Shown: piece by piece, positions 9,401-21,636 of the stretch | How positions within the stretch are numbered: position 1 is the stretch's first letter | Layout of the letters: every line of letters begins with the position of its first letter | NCBI RefSeq assembly: GCF_002356355.1 | Contig: NZ_AP018052.1 | Coordinates: 1,302,001 to 1,366,000 of the forward strand | Direction of reading: 5' to 3' | Length of the DNA: 64,000 nt | Origin: Thiohalobacter thiocyanaticus | Lineage (GTDB): Bacteria; Pseudomonadota; Gammaproteobacteria; Thiohalobacterales; Thiohalobacteraceae | Translations under genes and position numbers: made by a program | The notes under the pieces: generated by a model | What the model saw: only the letters and a program-made list of their open reading frames with translations | Told to the model about the DNA's origin: nothing | Databases searched by the model: none

Positions 9401-10109
9401 GGTGAAGAAGAGTGTCTGGATCATCGGCGGCGACGGCTGGGCCTACGACATCGGCTACGGCGGCCTGGACCATGTGCTGGCGGCTGGGCGCGACGTGAAT
9501 ATCCTGGTGCTGGATACCGAGGTCTACTCCAACACCGGCGGCCAGACCTCCAAGGCCACGCCGCGCGGCGCGGTGGCCAAGTTCTCCGCCGGCGGCAAGC
9601 CGGCGGTGAAGAAGGATCTGGGCATGCTGGCCATGGCCTACGACAATGTCTATGTGGCCCATGTGGCCTACGGCGCCAAGGACGTGCACACCCTGCGCGC
9701 CTTCCTCGAGGCCGAGGCCCACCCGGGGCCGTCACTGATCATCGCCTATTCGCCCTGCATCGCCCACGGTGTGGACCTGTCGCACAATCACCGCCAGCAG
9801 CAGCTGGCGGTGGACAGCGGCCACTGGATCCTGTTCCGCTACGACCCCAGGAAGGTCGCCGAAGGCAGGAATCCGCTGCATCTGGATTCCGGCGAGCCGA
9901 GCATTCCATACCGCAAGTACGTTGAATCCGAGACCCGCTTCAACATGCTCTGGCGCACCCATCCGGAGGCGGCCGAGGCCTTCCTCAAACAGTCACAGGA
10001 AGAGGCGCTGGCGCGCTATCATCACTACAAGCAGCTGGCCGGAATCTCCTGGGAGGAGCCCGAGTCGCCGGATTTCCAGCAGGACGATGATACCGGGGAG
10101 GAGGGTTGA
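6489..10109 (+). CDS. nifJ: Pyruvate:ferredoxin (flavodoxin) oxidoreductase, single-chain
   Basis: A 1206-residue fused PFOR that converts pyruvate and CoA to acetyl-CoA and CO2 while reducing ferredoxin or flavodoxin. Domains in order: pyrimidine-binding domain I (AIYPITPASPMGELAD), transketolase C-like domain II, the gamma domain (YGLGSDGTVSANK), and a two-cluster ferredoxin domain (CTQCGKCPLVCP and CTGCGLCVDICP). The TPP-binding domain comes last (CVGCGETPYIKL, GGDGWAYDIGYGG and the NTGGQTSK motif). The ATG at 6489 is used because an AGGGGG ribosome-binding site lies about 8 bases upstream. No nif genes are nearby, so a general redox or carbon role is more likely than nitrogenase supply. 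A DHOD-like gene follows one base after the stop. Confidence 0.97.
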   Translation: MPAPTMLTVDGNEAATRIAHAVSDVCAIYPITPASPMGELADAWSAAGKTNIWGSIPSIVEMQSEGGAAGAIHGALQAGALASTFTASQGLLLMLPNMYKIAGELTPAVFHIAARSLAVQALSIFGDHSDVMAARSTGFALLASASVQEAHDLALIAHAATLKGRIPVLHFFDGFRTSHEVAKIAVVDEAVIRELIDSEAVAAQRARALSPEHPVLRGSSQNPDVYFQGRETVNPYYDAFPGIVQACMDRFAELTGRQYRLYDYAGAADAERVIVLMGSGAETVAETVEYLEPQGEKVGVLRVRLYRPFDPAALIAALPPTVKAIAVLDRTKEPGADGEPLYKDVITALARHQCSGGGRFTALPRVIGGRFGLSSKEFTPGMVRAVFDELDKPEPKHLFTIGIHDDVSHTSLDWDPGYRTDAHRDAVQAVFYGLGSDGTVSANKNSIKIIGESTDLHAQGYFVYDSKKSGAVTVSHLRFGPQPIRSSYLIDDGAAQFVACHQPVFVERYDLLDKAAEGAVFLLNSPEPPERVWDSLPRRLQQQMIDKRVRFHCIDAYRVAQEAGMGTRINTVMQTCFFAISGVLERDAAIAAIKEAVEKTYGKKGSRIVEFNFRAIDMALENLHEVTVPETVSSDFERPATVAESAPDFVQRFTARLIAGKGDEVPVSFMPSDGTFPLGTAAYEKRNLALEIPVWETDLCTQCGKCPLVCPHGVIRSKLFPEEYLKDAPSGFKSMPVKGKDYPQGYHIAYQVAPEDCTGCGLCVDICPIRDKSNASRKALNMAPIDELRAPEKGNWEFFLGLPEYDRREVKVGTLKGSMLFQPLFEFSGACVGCGETPYIKLASQLFGDRMLVANATGCSSIYGGNLPTTPWAANGEGRGPAWSNSLFEDNAEFGYGMRVAIDQQREHALDLLHALGEALDTELVAAIVAADQSDEAGIHEQRERVARLRRQLDLIDDPRARELERVVENLVKKSVWIIGGDGWAYDIGYGGLDHVLAAGRDVNILVLDTEVYSNTGGQTSKATPRGAVAKFSAGGKPAVKKDLGMLAMAYDNVYVAHVAYGAKDVHTLRAFLEAEAHPGPSLIIAYSPCIAHGVDLSHNHRQQQLAVDSGHWILFRYDPRKVAEGRNPLHLDSGEPSIPYRKYVESETRFNMLWRTHPEAAEAFLKQSQEEALARYHHYKQLAGISWEEPESPDFQQDDDTGEEG

Positions 10110-10110
10110 G

Positions 10111-11124
10111 ATGGTGGACCTGAGCACGGATTACCTGGGTCTGGAACTCGCAAGCCCGCTGGTGCCCTCGGCCTCGCCCCTGTCGCGGGACCTGGACAGC
10201 GCCCGCCGGCTGGAGGATGCCGGCGCCGGTGCGCTGGTCATGTATTCGCTGTTCGAGGAGGAGGTGCAGCACGCCGAGGAGGCCACCGCACGCTTTCTGC
10301 ACGAACAGGCGATCGGTTTCGGCGAGGCCGAGAGCTTCCTGCCCCAGCCGGACAGCTATATCAACGAGGTTGATGCCTACCTGGAGCAGCTGACCCGGCT
10401 CAAGCAGATGCTCGATATCCCCGTGATCGCCAGCCTCAACGGCGTGAGCGATGATGGCTGGGTGCGCTATGCCCGCTTGATGCAGGAGGCTGGCGCCGAT
10501 GCCCTGGAGTTGAATGTCTATTACGTCGCCGCCGATATCAGCCAGTCGGCCGCCGAGGTGGAAAGCCGCTACGTGGGGATGCTGCACGCGGTGCGCGAAC
10601 AGGTATCCCTGCCGGTGGCGATGAAGCTCTCTTCCCAGTTCAGTTCGGTCGGCCATCTGGTCGGCAGTCTGGAGGCGGCGGGCGCGGCCGGCGTGGTCCT
10701 GTTCAACCGCTTCTACCAGCCGGACATCGATCTGGAGACCCGCGAAGTGGTGCCCAGCCTGACACTGTCCTCGCCGCACGAAGCGCTGTTGCGCATGCAC
10801 TGGGCAGCGATCCTGCATGGCCGCACGCGCCTCGCCCTGGCGGTGAGCGGCGGTTTTCATACCGCCGCCGACAGCCTCAAGGCCATCATGGCCGGTGCCG
10901 ACGTGGTGCAGCTGTGCAGTGTGCTGCTGCAACAGGGCCCGGAGGAACTGGAGCGGATCCGTCAGGGTATGCTCGACTGGATGGAGGAAAATGAATACAA
11001 CTCCATCCGCCAGATGCGCGGCTGCGTCAGCTACCGCAATGCCATCGATCCGGCCGCCTACGAGCGCGCCAATTACGTGAAGGTGCTGGAGACCCATGCC
11101 GCGCCGCGCGGCGTGTGGCGGTGA
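10111..11124 (+). CDS. Dihydroorotate dehydrogenase-like flavoprotein paired with nifJ
   Basis: A 337-residue TIM-barrel protein of the dihydroorotate dehydrogenase/PreA superfamily. It starts with the characteristic MVDLSTDYLGLELASPLVPSAS-type N terminus. It carries ALELNVYYV, the KLSSQFSSVGHL strand, VLFNRFYQPDIDL and the phosphate-binding ALAVSGGFHTAADSLKAIMAGADVVQL region (described, not full motif). It starts one base after the nifJ stop, so the pair is an operon. NifJ-DHOD-like pairs occur in other bacteria, but the partner's reaction is not established. An active-site Cys or Ser base, as in true PyrD, is not evident, so a pyrimidine role should not be assumed. Confidence 0.9.
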   Translation: MVDLSTDYLGLELASPLVPSASPLSRDLDSARRLEDAGAGALVMYSLFEEEVQHAEEATARFLHEQAIGFGEAESFLPQPDSYINEVDAYLEQLTRLKQMLDIPVIASLNGVSDDGWVRYARLMQEAGADALELNVYYVAADISQSAAEVESRYVGMLHAVREQVSLPVAMKLSSQFSSVGHLVGSLEAAGAAGVVLFNRFYQPDIDLETREVVPSLTLSSPHEALLRMHWAAILHGRTRLALAVSGGFHTAADSLKAIMAGADVVQLCSVLLQQGPEELERIRQGMLDWMEENEYNSIRQMRGCVSYRNAIDPAAYERANYVKVLETHAAPRGVWR

Positions 11125-11165
11125 TGGGAATGTGTGGCGCCGGGAACGCAGAGGACGCAAAGTCC

Positions 11166-11244
11166 GTAGGTCGGGTTAGCGCAGCGTAACCCGACAGGGA
11201 ACGGCCCGCGTCGGGTTACGCCCTACGGGCTAACCCGACCTACG
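11166..11244. repeat. Intergenic palindromic repeat, GTCGGGTTA family (copy 1)
   Basis: Two inverted arms of the form GTAGGTCGGGTTAGCGCAGC and its complement flank a short GC-rich centre. The right arm ends in CGACCTACGA. Its CTA (11240-11242) is the stop codon (TAG) of the GGDEF/EAL gene on the minus strand. Related copies lie at 15531, 46593, 53591, 55831 and 58139. Confidence 0.85.
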
Positions 11245-14200
11245 ATTCTTCTCGCCTGTCGTCAGTCGACGGACTGAACAGCCGGGCGAACTCGTCCGCC
11301 GGCACCGGCCGTCCGTAGTAATAACCCTGGGCCACGTCGCAACCCAACTCCTGCAGGAACCGGCTCTGCTGCTCGGTTTCCACGCCTTCGGCCACGATCT
11401 TCAGCTGCAGGCTGTGGCCCATGGCGATGATGGCGCGGATGATGGCTGCATCATTGTTGTCCACGGCGGCCTCGTGAATGAAGGCGCGGTCGATCTTGAG
11501 CCGGTCGATGGGCAGGCGCTTGAGGTAGCTCAGCGAGGAATAGCCGGTGCCGAAATCGTCGATGGCGAGTTCCACGCCGATGGTGCGCAGTGATTCCAGC
11601 GAAGCAATCGTCTGGCCACCCTCGTGCATCAGAGTGCTTTCGGTGATTTCCAGTTCCAGGCTCTGTGCGTCCAGCCGCGAGTAGTTCAGTGCCCGCTTGA
11701 CCGCTTCGAGGATATTGCTGCGCAGTACCTGGACGCCGGAAATGTTCACCGCGATCTTTTCCAGCGGCAGGCCGATGTCCTGCCAGTAACGCGCCTGCTC
11801 ACAGGCGGCTTCCAGTACCCAGTTGCCGATGGGCAGGATCAACCCGGATTCCTCCGCCAGCGGGATGAAACGATTGGGCGGAATCAGGCCCATGTCCGGA
11901 TGGTTCCAGCGGATCAGGGCCTCGGCGCCGATGATGCGGCCGTCGATCAGCGAGATCTGCGGCTGGTAGTGCAGCACCAGGTCCTCCTCGTCCAGGGCCC
12001 GGCGCAGGCTGGTCTCGAGCAGGATGCGCTCGAATGCGGTATTGGTCAGTTCCTGGGTGTAGAACTGGAAGTTGTCCCGGCCATGTCCCTTGGCGCGGTA
12101 CATGGCGGCGTCTGCGTTCTTGATCAGGGTGTCGGTGTCGCGGCCGTCCTCGGGATAGATGCTGATGCCGATGCTCGCGGTCACGTGCAGGGTATGCAAG
12201 CCGGAGACGAAGGGCTGACGAAACAGTTCCATGATGCGGCCCGCCAGTGCGATCACGTCCTGGCTGTGGCGGACCTGGTCGAGGATGACAATGAACTCGT
12301 CCCCGCCCAGTCGGGCCACGGTGTCCTCGTCGCGCAGCAGGCCCCTGAGCCGGCGGGCCGACTCTGTAAGGATTTCGTCGCCCATGCTGTGGCCGAGACT
12401 GTCGTTGATGTTCTTGAACCGGTCCAGGTCGATGAACAGTACCCCGATCTGATGGTGTTCGCGCCGGGCATGCTGAATGGCGTGTTCCAGGCGGGCGCTG
12501 AGCAGCAGCCGATTGGGCAGGTCGGTCAACGGGTCATGATGGGCCAGGTAATCCAGTTTCTCCTGCGAGCGCTTGATGGTGGTGATGTCGGAGAAGATGT
12601 AGACGTAGTTGGCGGGTTGGTTGTTGCTGTCGAGCACCATGCTGACCGTCAGCCAGGCCGGGAACAACTCGCCATTGACGCGGCGCAGCAAGGCTTCGCC
12701 CTGCCAGCGGCGCGCCTGTTCCACGGTCTGCCAGTCGACGCCGTTGCCGGGCGCCGTATCCAGTGCCGGCTCCAGCTGTTCCGGGGTCTGCAGGCGGATG
12801 CCGTCCTCGCTGTAGCCGGTCAGTTCGGTGAAGGCGCGGTTGGCAGCCAGGATGCGGCGTTCGGTATCCAGGATCAGGATGCCTTCGGCGGTATTGTCAA
12901 AGGCCACCGCAGACTGACGCAGCTGCTCCTCGGCCTGCCTGCGTTCGGTGATGTCCTCGGCGATGCCGGCTACACGCACCGGCCGTCCCTCCTGATCCCG
13001 CACCGGATAGGCCCGGGTCGAGATCCAGCGTATCCCGCCGTCTGGACGTACGATGCGGAACTCGGGGAAGCCGATTTCCTCCTGATCCAGATCGATACTG
13101 TCCATGAAGGCCCTGATGCTGTCCTGGTCATCGCCGTGAATCCTGTCCGCCCAGGACATGGGACTGGCATAGAGTGAATCCGTGCTCGCGCCCCAGACCG
13201 CTGCGTAGGCCGGACTGATGTAGTGGACCTGCAGCCAGTCCGGTGACACCAGCCAGAATACCTCGTTGATGTTCTCGGCCAGATCGCGGAAGCGCTCTTC
13301 GCTGGATCTCAGTGCGGCCAGGGACTGGATGTGTTCGGTGATGTCCTGCATGGTGCCCACCATCTGTGCCGGCTGCCCCTGCAGGTCGCGGACAAGTTCG
13401 CCGCGCGCATACACGTAGCGGACTTCACCGCTGGGACGCTGGATGCGATATTCGCTGTCGAGGTGCGATTCACCACGGACGGCGGCATTGATCGCCTCCT
13501 CCACGCCCGGCCAGTCCTCGGGATGGATGAGTTCGGCCAGCAAAGCATACCCGGGTGCGCGGCTGCCGGGTTTCAGGCCGTGGATGCGGAACATCTCGTC
13601 GGACCAGTTCATCTGCTCGGTGGCGATATCGCACTCCCAGCTGCCGACATGGGCGATGCGCTGGGCCTCGGCCAGGTTGCGGCGGCTGAGCTGGAGGTCG
13701 CGTTCGATCTGCTTGCGCCGGGTGATGTCATGCACCATGCCGATCAGGTGCGGTTGTCCCTCGATATCGACACGGTTCAGCGTGACCTCGGCGTCGAACA
13801 GGCTGCCGTCGAGGCGCTGGTGCTGCCATTCAAAGCGCTGGGTCGTCCCGGCCAGGGCCGCAGCCATTCGTTCCCGGGAGATCTCTTCGGAGCGGCCGCC
13901 GTCGGGCTGGAATTCGGGTGAGAAGCGGGCCGGGTCGCACCCGATGACCTGTTCCCGGGTGCAGCCGAAGACCTCCAGCGTTTTCGGGTTGCAGTCGATG
14001 AAATGGTCGTCCCGGGTCAACAGGATGCTGTCTGTGGCGTTGTCGAACAGGGCCTTGTAGCGCTGCTGGCTCTCGCGCAGCGCTGCCTCGACCTGGTGGC
14101 GTTCGGTAATGTCGCGTACCGTCCCTTCGATTCCGGCGACCTTGCCCGTGTCGTCATAGATAAAATGGGCACTGGTCGCTACCCACAGTTCGGTGCTGTC

Positions 14201-14494
14201 CTTCCTGCGCAGGCCGGCCTCGTAGCCCTGGACCTGGCCGCCGTTGTCGGCCAATGCCTGGAGAAATGCCGTTCGTGCAGCCGGATCCAGATAGAACTCG
14301 GTTATGTTGCGGCCGATGATTTCTTCGAGCCGGTAGCCGCTCAGGGCCTCCACCGAGCGCGAGGCGAGCAGGATGCGGCCGTCGATGTCGGTCCGGTAAT
14401 AGGCATCGGTGAGATTGTCGATGATGGAGCGCAGTTCCGCCGCTTCAGGACTGGCTGCGGAACCCGGCGGTGTGCGGAACAGACTGCTGGACAT
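11240..14494 (-). CDS. Multi-PAS diguanylate cyclase/phosphodiesterase (PAS x5-GGDEF-EAL)
   Basis: A 1084-residue cytoplasmic c-di-GMP signalling protein without predicted membrane segments. Five PAS/PAC sensor repeats span roughly residues 20-650, each ending in a VRDITER-, MHDITRR- or AEDITER-like PAC motif. The GGDEF domain (about 660-825) keeps ARLGGDEF, so cyclase activity is possible. The EAL domain (about 840-1075) keeps GAEALIRWNHP, DDFGTGYSSL and the EGVET region needed for phosphodiesterase activity. The start is supported by GGGAG about 8 bases upstream. The gene stands alone, divergent from nothing nearby, and its stop codon lies inside a repeat arm. The signal sensed is unknown. 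Confidence 0.95.
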   Translation of the reverse strand: MSSSLFRTPPGSAASPEAAELRSIIDNLTDAYYRTDIDGRILLASRSVEALSGYRLEEIIGRNITEFYLDPAARTAFLQALADNGGQVQGYEAGLRRKDSTELWVATSAHFIYDDTGKVAGIEGTVRDITERHQVEAALRESQQRYKALFDNATDSILLTRDDHFIDCNPKTLEVFGCTREQVIGCDPARFSPEFQPDGGRSEEISRERMAAALAGTTQRFEWQHQRLDGSLFDAEVTLNRVDIEGQPHLIGMVHDITRRKQIERDLQLSRRNLAEAQRIAHVGSWECDIATEQMNWSDEMFRIHGLKPGSRAPGYALLAELIHPEDWPGVEEAINAAVRGESHLDSEYRIQRPSGEVRYVYARGELVRDLQGQPAQMVGTMQDITEHIQSLAALRSSEERFRDLAENINEVFWLVSPDWLQVHYISPAYAAVWGASTDSLYASPMSWADRIHGDDQDSIRAFMDSIDLDQEEIGFPEFRIVRPDGGIRWISTRAYPVRDQEGRPVRVAGIAEDITERRQAEEQLRQSAVAFDNTAEGILILDTERRILAANRAFTELTGYSEDGIRLQTPEQLEPALDTAPGNGVDWQTVEQARRWQGEALLRRVNGELFPAWLTVSMVLDSNNQPANYVYIFSDITTIKRSQEKLDYLAHHDPLTDLPNRLLLSARLEHAIQHARREHHQIGVLFIDLDRFKNINDSLGHSMGDEILTESARRLRGLLRDEDTVARLGGDEFIVILDQVRHSQDVIALAGRIMELFRQPFVSGLHTLHVTASIGISIYPEDGRDTDTLIKNADAAMYRAKGHGRDNFQFYTQELTNTAFERILLETSLRRALDEEDLVLHYQPQISLIDGRIIGAEALIRWNHPDMGLIPPNRFIPLAEESGLILPIGNWVLEAACEQARYWQDIGLPLEKIAVNISGVQVLRSNILEAVKRALNYSRLDAQSLELEITESTLMHEGGQTIASLESLRTIGVELAIDDFGTGYSSLSYLKRLPIDRLKIDRAFIHEAAVDNNDAAIIRAIIAMGHSLQLKIVAEGVETEQQSRFLQELGCDVAQGYYYGRPVPADEFARLFSPSTDDRREES

Positions 14495-14624
14495 GATACC
14501 GCTCCCTCTGCGGGACGCTGAATGAATGCTGCGCCTTGCGGATACTTACTTCAGCAGTCTAGTCAAGAATTCCCCTGGCGGAAAGTTACAGCGGCAATCA
14601 GCTGCGGGAACCGTGACGCGCTGC

Positions 14625-15455
14625 TCAGGGGGTGGGGGTGGGGGTGGGGAGGAACAGCAGCGGATCGATACGGGCGTCGTTCAGGCTGACGCCCCAGTGC
14701 AGATGCGGACCGGTGACCCGGCCGGTCCTGCCGACCGTGCCGATGATATCGCCCTGGGCAATACGGTCGCCGGCCTTCACGTCGATGCGGTGCAGGTGGC
14801 AGTACATGGTCACCAGCCCCTGGCCGTGATCGATGAACACGCTGTTGCCGTTGAAGAAGAAATCACCGACTTCGATGACCTCGCCGGAGGCGGGTGCGCG
14901 GATGGGCGTGCCCTCGGGCGCGGCGATGTCCAGGCCGCTGTGGGGCTTGCGCGGTTGCTGGTTGAAGAAGCGGCGCAGGCCGAAGGGGCTGCTCAATTCG
15001 CCGTCGACCGGCCAGATGAAATCGAGTTGGACATCCTCGGCGAAATTGAATGTCCGCAGTGCCGAGCGGATGCGCGGGGTTTCGCTGCGGATGCGTTTGA
15101 GATCATCCGGGTTGGGGTTGACCTGGCGCTTGTTCTTGAGCGTGATGTACTGGGCCTCGTATTCCTTGGGCTGGACCGTGAAGGCGATGGGCAGCTCGCC
15201 GCTGGCGTCTGCCACCTGTATCCGGTGCTCACCCGGTTCCAGGCCGAGCGGCAGCCCGACCAGGGCGTGCCAGCGATTGTCGTGCCGGACGGTCAGGGTG
15301 CGGTTGCCGTTGAAGGTCACCCGCGGCGGCTGCGTCAACTCGGGCAGGGGAATGACCGCCATCCCGCCGGGGACCGGATCGGCCTTCGGCAGCTGGGCAG
15401 CGACCAGGGCCTGGCTGAACAGCAGGCTGAACAACAAGAGAAATATGCGCATCAT
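14625..15455 (-). CDS. M23 family metallopeptidase (LytM-type), secreted
   Basis: A 276-residue periplasmic peptidoglycan endopeptidase candidate. It has an N-terminal signal peptide (MMRIFLLLFSLLFSQALVAA), a beta-rich N-terminal domain and a C-terminal LytM domain. The zinc ligands are visible: HSGLDIAAPEG (H and D) and PHLHWGV (HxH). The catalytic His lies in MYCHLHRIDV. The protein ends in a TPTPTP tail encoded by a GGGGGTG tandem repeat, so slippage could vary its length. It sits just downstream of xseA on the same strand, a pairing seen in other gammaproteobacteria. All active-site residues are present, so it is probably active rather than an EnvC-like activator. Confidence 0.92.
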   Translation of the reverse strand: MMRIFLLLFSLLFSQALVAAQLPKADPVPGGMAVIPLPELTQPPRVTFNGNRTLTVRHDNRWHALVGLPLGLEPGEHRIQVADASGELPIAFTVQPKEYEAQYITLKNKRQVNPNPDDLKRIRSETPRIRSALRTFNFAEDVQLDFIWPVDGELSSPFGLRRFFNQQPRKPHSGLDIAAPEGTPIRAPASGEVIEVGDFFFNGNSVFIDHGQGLVTMYCHLHRIDVKAGDRIAQGDIIGTVGRTGRVTGPHLHWGVSLNDARIDPLLFLPTPTPTP

Positions 15456-15530
15456 CTGAACAATGTATCCAAGGGTTTGTCATGCACGGTAGCGCAGATC
15501 AGCGCTGCGCACAGCGAGGGTGTCGGGTTA

Positions 15531-15552
15531 CGCCTTTCAGGCTAACCCAACA
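15531..15552. repeat. Partial copy of the GTCGGGTTA palindromic repeat
   Basis: Only one short hairpin is present (GTCGGGTTACGCC followed by GGCTAACCC), lacking the long outer arms seen in the complete copies. It lies between the M23 peptidase and xseA. Confidence 0.6.
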
Positions 15553-15602
15553 TCCGCGATCCTGTCGGATCATACGGTGCCGACCTGATCCGCACATGGA
15601 AT

Positions 15603-18618
<3,016 letters not shown>

Positions 18619-18710
18619 GTCGCCGGACCGGGCTGAATAAAAAACCTGTCCGCCCCTTGTCCCTGGCTGCCTGACACACATGGCATTTACAGACAGTATT
18701 TCACTTTACC

Positions 18711-18788
18711 CGTCATTCCCGCGCAGGCGGGAATCCAGTGCCTGGCAGGATAAACAAGGCCTGGATCCCCGCTTTCGCGGGGATGACG
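18711..18788. repeat. Palindromic repeat, CGTCATTCCCGC family (copy 1)
   Basis: Arms CGTCATTCCCGCGCAGGCGG and CCCCGCTTTCGCGGGGATGACG (split motif) enclose about 30 bases, and each arm can also fold on itself. It lies between guaB and guaA. Related copies are at 44621, 46692, 58071 and 60258. Confidence 0.8.
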
Positions 18789-18854
18789 AGACCAGGGGGA
18801 GCGTCCTTCGTACCTGATCCCTTCCCAGAACCCTAGTATTCAGAGCCCAGAACC

Positions 18855-20432
18855 TTGACCACAGACATCCACGCCCACCGCATTCTCATTCTTGATTTCG
18901 GCTCGCAGTACACTCAGCTGATAGCCCGCCGGGTGCGCGAAATCGGCGTCTACTGCGAAATCCATCCCTACGACATGGCGGCCGAGGACATCCGCATCTT
19001 CAGCCCCAGGGGCGTGATCCTGTCCGGCGGGCCGGAAACGGTCACGGCCGAGACCTCGCCGCGGGCGCCGCAGCAGGTGTTCGAACTGGGCGTGCCGGTG
19101 CTGGGCATCTGCTACGGCATGCAGGCCATGGCCTTCCAGATGGGCGGCAGGGTGGAGAATGCCGAGCATCACGAATACGGTTATGCCCAGGTGCGGGCCC
19201 ACGGCCACACCCGTCTGCTGAAGGACATCGAGGACCATACCAGCCCCGAGGGCCATGGTCTGCTGGATGTGTGGATGAGCCACGGCGACCGTGTCATCGA
19301 CATGCCGCCGGGTTTCAAGCTCATGGCCAGCACCGCCGGCGCGCCGATGGCCGGCATGGCCGACGACGAACGCGGCTTCTACGGGGTGCAGTTCCATCCC
19401 GAGGTGACGCACACCCGCCAGGGCGGACGCATCCTCAGCCGGTTCGTGCTGGAGATCTGCGGCTGCGACGCCCTGTGGACGCCGGGCAACATCATCGAGG
19501 ATCACATCGAGAGTATCCGTGCCCAGGTGGGTGAGGACGAGGTGCTGCTGGGCCTGTCCGGCGGGGTCGACTCCTCGGTGGTGGCCGCGCTGCTGCATCG
19601 GGCCATCGGCGACCAGCTGACCTGCGTGTTCGTGGACAACGGCCTGCTGCGCCATCATGAGGGCGACCAGGTGATGGCCACCTTCGCCGAACATATGGGC
19701 GTGCGGGTGATCCGGGTGGATGCCGAGGAGCGCTTCCTGAAGGCGCTCAAGGGCGTTGACGATCCGGAACAGAAGCGCAAGATCATCGGCAACCTGTTTA
19801 TCGAGGTCTTCGACGAGGAGGCCGGCAGGCTGAGCAATGCCAACTGGCTGGCCCAGGGTACCATCTATCCTGATGTGATCGAGTCCGCCGGTTCCAAGAC
19901 CGGCAAGGCCCACCTGATCAAGTCGCACCACAACGTGGGCGGCCTGCCGGAGAAGATGAAGCTCAAGCTGGTCGAGCCCCTGCGCGATCTGTTCAAGGAC
20001 GAGGTGCGCAAGCTGGGCACCGAACTGGGCCTGCCCTTCGATATGGTCTACCGCCATCCCTTCCCCGGACCGGGTCTGGGGGTACGCATTCTCGGCGAGG
20101 TGAAGAAGGAATACGCCGACACTCTGCGCCTGGCCGATTTCATCTTCATCGACGAGCTGCGCAAGCACGACCTCTACGACAAGGTCAGCCAGGCCTTCGC
20201 CGTGTTCCTGCCGGTGCGTTCGGTGGGCGTGACCGGCGACGGCCGGCGCTACGATTATGTGGTGGCGCTGCGCGCGGTCGAGACCATCGACTTCATGACC
20301 GCGCGCTGGGCGCATCTGCCCTACGAATTCCTGGATCATGTCTCGCGGCGCATCATCAACGAGATACCACGCATCTCGCGCGTGACCTACGACATCTCCG
20401 GCAAGCCGCCGGCCACCATAGAGTGGGAATAG
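18855..20432 (+). CDS. guaA: GMP synthase (glutamine-hydrolysing)
   Basis: GuaA converts XMP, glutamine and ATP to GMP. The 525-residue protein matches the E. coli length exactly. The glutamine amidotransferase domain contains [15 protein letters not shown], the nucleophile motif GICYGMQ and the triad His-x-Glu in FHPEVTHT. The ATP-pyrophosphatase domain has the P-loop [11 protein letters not shown]. The dimerisation domain contains [16 protein letters not shown]. Translation apparently starts at a TTG codon (18855): alignment of the N terminus with the family requires it and there is no in-frame ATG just upstream. No strong ribosome-binding site is visible. It is separated from guaB by a 236-base spacer, so it may depend on read-through or its own weak promoter. 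Confidence 0.96.
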   Translation: MTTDIHAHRILILDFGSQYTQLIARRVREIGVYCEIHPYDMAAEDIRIFSPRGVILSGGPETVTAETSPRAPQQVFELGVPVLGICYGMQAMAFQMGGRVENAEHHEYGYAQVRAHGHTRLLKDIEDHTSPEGHGLLDVWMSHGDRVIDMPPGFKLMASTAGAPMAGMADDERGFYGVQFHPEVTHTRQGGRILSRFVLEICGCDALWTPGNIIEDHIESIRAQVGEDEVLLGLSGGVDSSVVAALLHRAIGDQLTCVFVDNGLLRHHEGDQVMATFAEHMGVRVIRVDAEERFLKALKGVDDPEQKRKIIGNLFIEVFDEEAGRLSNANWLAQGTIYPDVIESAGSKTGKAHLIKSHHNVGGLPEKMKLKLVEPLRDLFKDEVRKLGTELGLPFDMVYRHPFPGPGLGVRILGEVKKEYADTLRLADFIFIDELRKHDLYDKVSQAFAVFLPVRSVGVTGDGRRYDYVVALRAVETIDFMTARWAHLPYEFLDHVSRRIINEIPRISRVTYDISGKPPATIEWE

Positions 20433-20737
20433 GCTGGTTACAGGCGCTGTTTACTAACAATAAAACTTGTGCGTTGAGCCTGTAGATCAATGACCAACCA
20501 GGCGTGTAGCGCGCCCTGAGGGTGAGCGCCATAGAAAACGCGCGATATCCTGATTAAGTCCATGAAACCGGTGCGCACGATATTGAGCGCATGCGCGCCA
20601 ACAATCTCCATCTGGGGTTGCCGTCTGAATCGATGATGTTAGATGCTCCGGGTGCAGCCTGATTCTCAATGACCAATCGAACTGCAGGTGTCTTCCGGGG
20701 TGGTGCAGCTATGCGCGTGATTCCACTCGGGCTGAAA
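20433..20737. other. Non-coding spacer between guaA and speD
   Basis: About 305 bases without a convincing gene. There is an inverted repeat TACAGGC/GCCTGTA (20439-20445 and 20478-20484) just after guaA that might be part of a weak terminator. A short direct repeat TCAATGACCAA is also present. A 60-codon minus-strand frame here lacks a ribosome-binding site and resembles nothing recognised. Confidence 0.5.
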
Positions 20738-21553
20738 TTACATCCTGGGCAGGTTGCGTGCGTAGTAGATCTCGGCCATCTCCCGCCTCAGGCGCCGTTC
20801 GATCTCGCGTAGTTCCCGGGCTGAGTAGTCGTCGCGGCCGTGCCCGAACAGGTAGTTGTCCAGATCGAACTCCTTGATCAGCATCTTTGTATGGAAGATG
20901 TTCTCCTGGTATACATTCACGTCAATCATGCCGTAGCGATCAATGACGTCCCGGGCAATGAAGTTCTGGATGGAAGTGATGTCGTGATCGATGAAGTGCT
21001 TCCTCCCGCGTATATCGCGCGTGAACCCGCGCACCCGATAATCCAGGGTCACGATGTCTGACTCGAGGGCATGGATCAGATAATTCAGGGCGCGAAGCGG
21101 CGAGATTCGCCCACATGTTGCGACATCGATGTCGGCGCGAAAGGTGCTGATTCCGCCTTCAGGGTGACTTTCCGGGTAGGTGTGAACAGTAATGTGGCTC
21201 TTGTCAAGGTGAGCAAGCAGGGTCTCGGGCAAGGGTCCGGGATGTTCGGCCTTGTCATGCGAGAGCCGCTCGGAAACAACAGGCTCCTCGGAGATCAGCA
21301 TGACCACGCTGGCACCCTGCGGTTCATAATCCTGATGCGAGATATCCAGGATATTGGCGCCGATAAGTTCGGCGACCGTGGTGAGTATCTCGGCCAGACG
21401 TTTGGCATTGTAGGCCTCGTCGATATATTCGATATACTCGGCACGGTGTCGTTCGGCCTTCGCGTAGCAGATATCGTAGACGTTATAGCTCAGGGTCTTG
21501 GCCAGGTTATTGAATCCATACAGCTTGATCTTTTTGGCATGACGCGCAACCAT
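20738..21553 (-). CDS. speD: S-adenosylmethionine decarboxylase proenzyme (E. coli type)
   Basis: SpeD decarboxylates S-adenosylmethionine to supply aminopropyl groups for spermidine. The 271-residue proenzyme has the self-cleavage segment [13 protein letters not shown], in which the Ser becomes the pyruvoyl group (about residue 117). The C-terminal part, with [10 protein letters not shown] at its end, is typical of the larger class 1A enzymes. The start is backed by a GGAAGG ribosome-binding site. No speE is adjacent. A possible promoter (CTGACA, then TATACA with a 19-base spacer) lies in the short divergent region shared with the next gene. Confidence 0.95.
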   Translation of the reverse strand: MVARHAKKIKLYGFNNLAKTLSYNVYDICYAKAERHRAEYIEYIDEAYNAKRLAEILTTVAELIGANILDISHQDYEPQGASVVMLISEEPVVSERLSHDKAEHPGPLPETLLAHLDKSHITVHTYPESHPEGGISTFRADIDVATCGRISPLRALNYLIHALESDIVTLDYRVRGFTRDIRGRKHFIDHDITSIQNFIARDVIDRYGMIDVNVYQENIFHTKMLIKEFDLDNYLFGHGRDDYSARELREIERRLRREMAEIYYARNLPRM

Positions 21554-21636
21554 TTCTTCCTTCCGTCTGTGTGTATAAGAAGGCTGGATCCTGTTATGTC
21601 AGTGCTATTAACGGACCGCCATAATAAGGATAGACA

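Noticed and set aside
7608-9722. Minus-strand open frame of about 704 codons opposite nifJ
   Set aside because: The plus strand encodes a complete NifJ; the antisense product resembles nothing and has no ribosome-binding site.
6489-10109. Evidence for nitrogen fixation from nifJ
   Set aside because: No other nif gene is in the window, and this enzyme is common in non-diazotrophs.
20487-20669. 60-codon minus-strand ORF between guaA and speD
   Set aside because: No ribosome-binding site, no recognisable similarity and biased composition.
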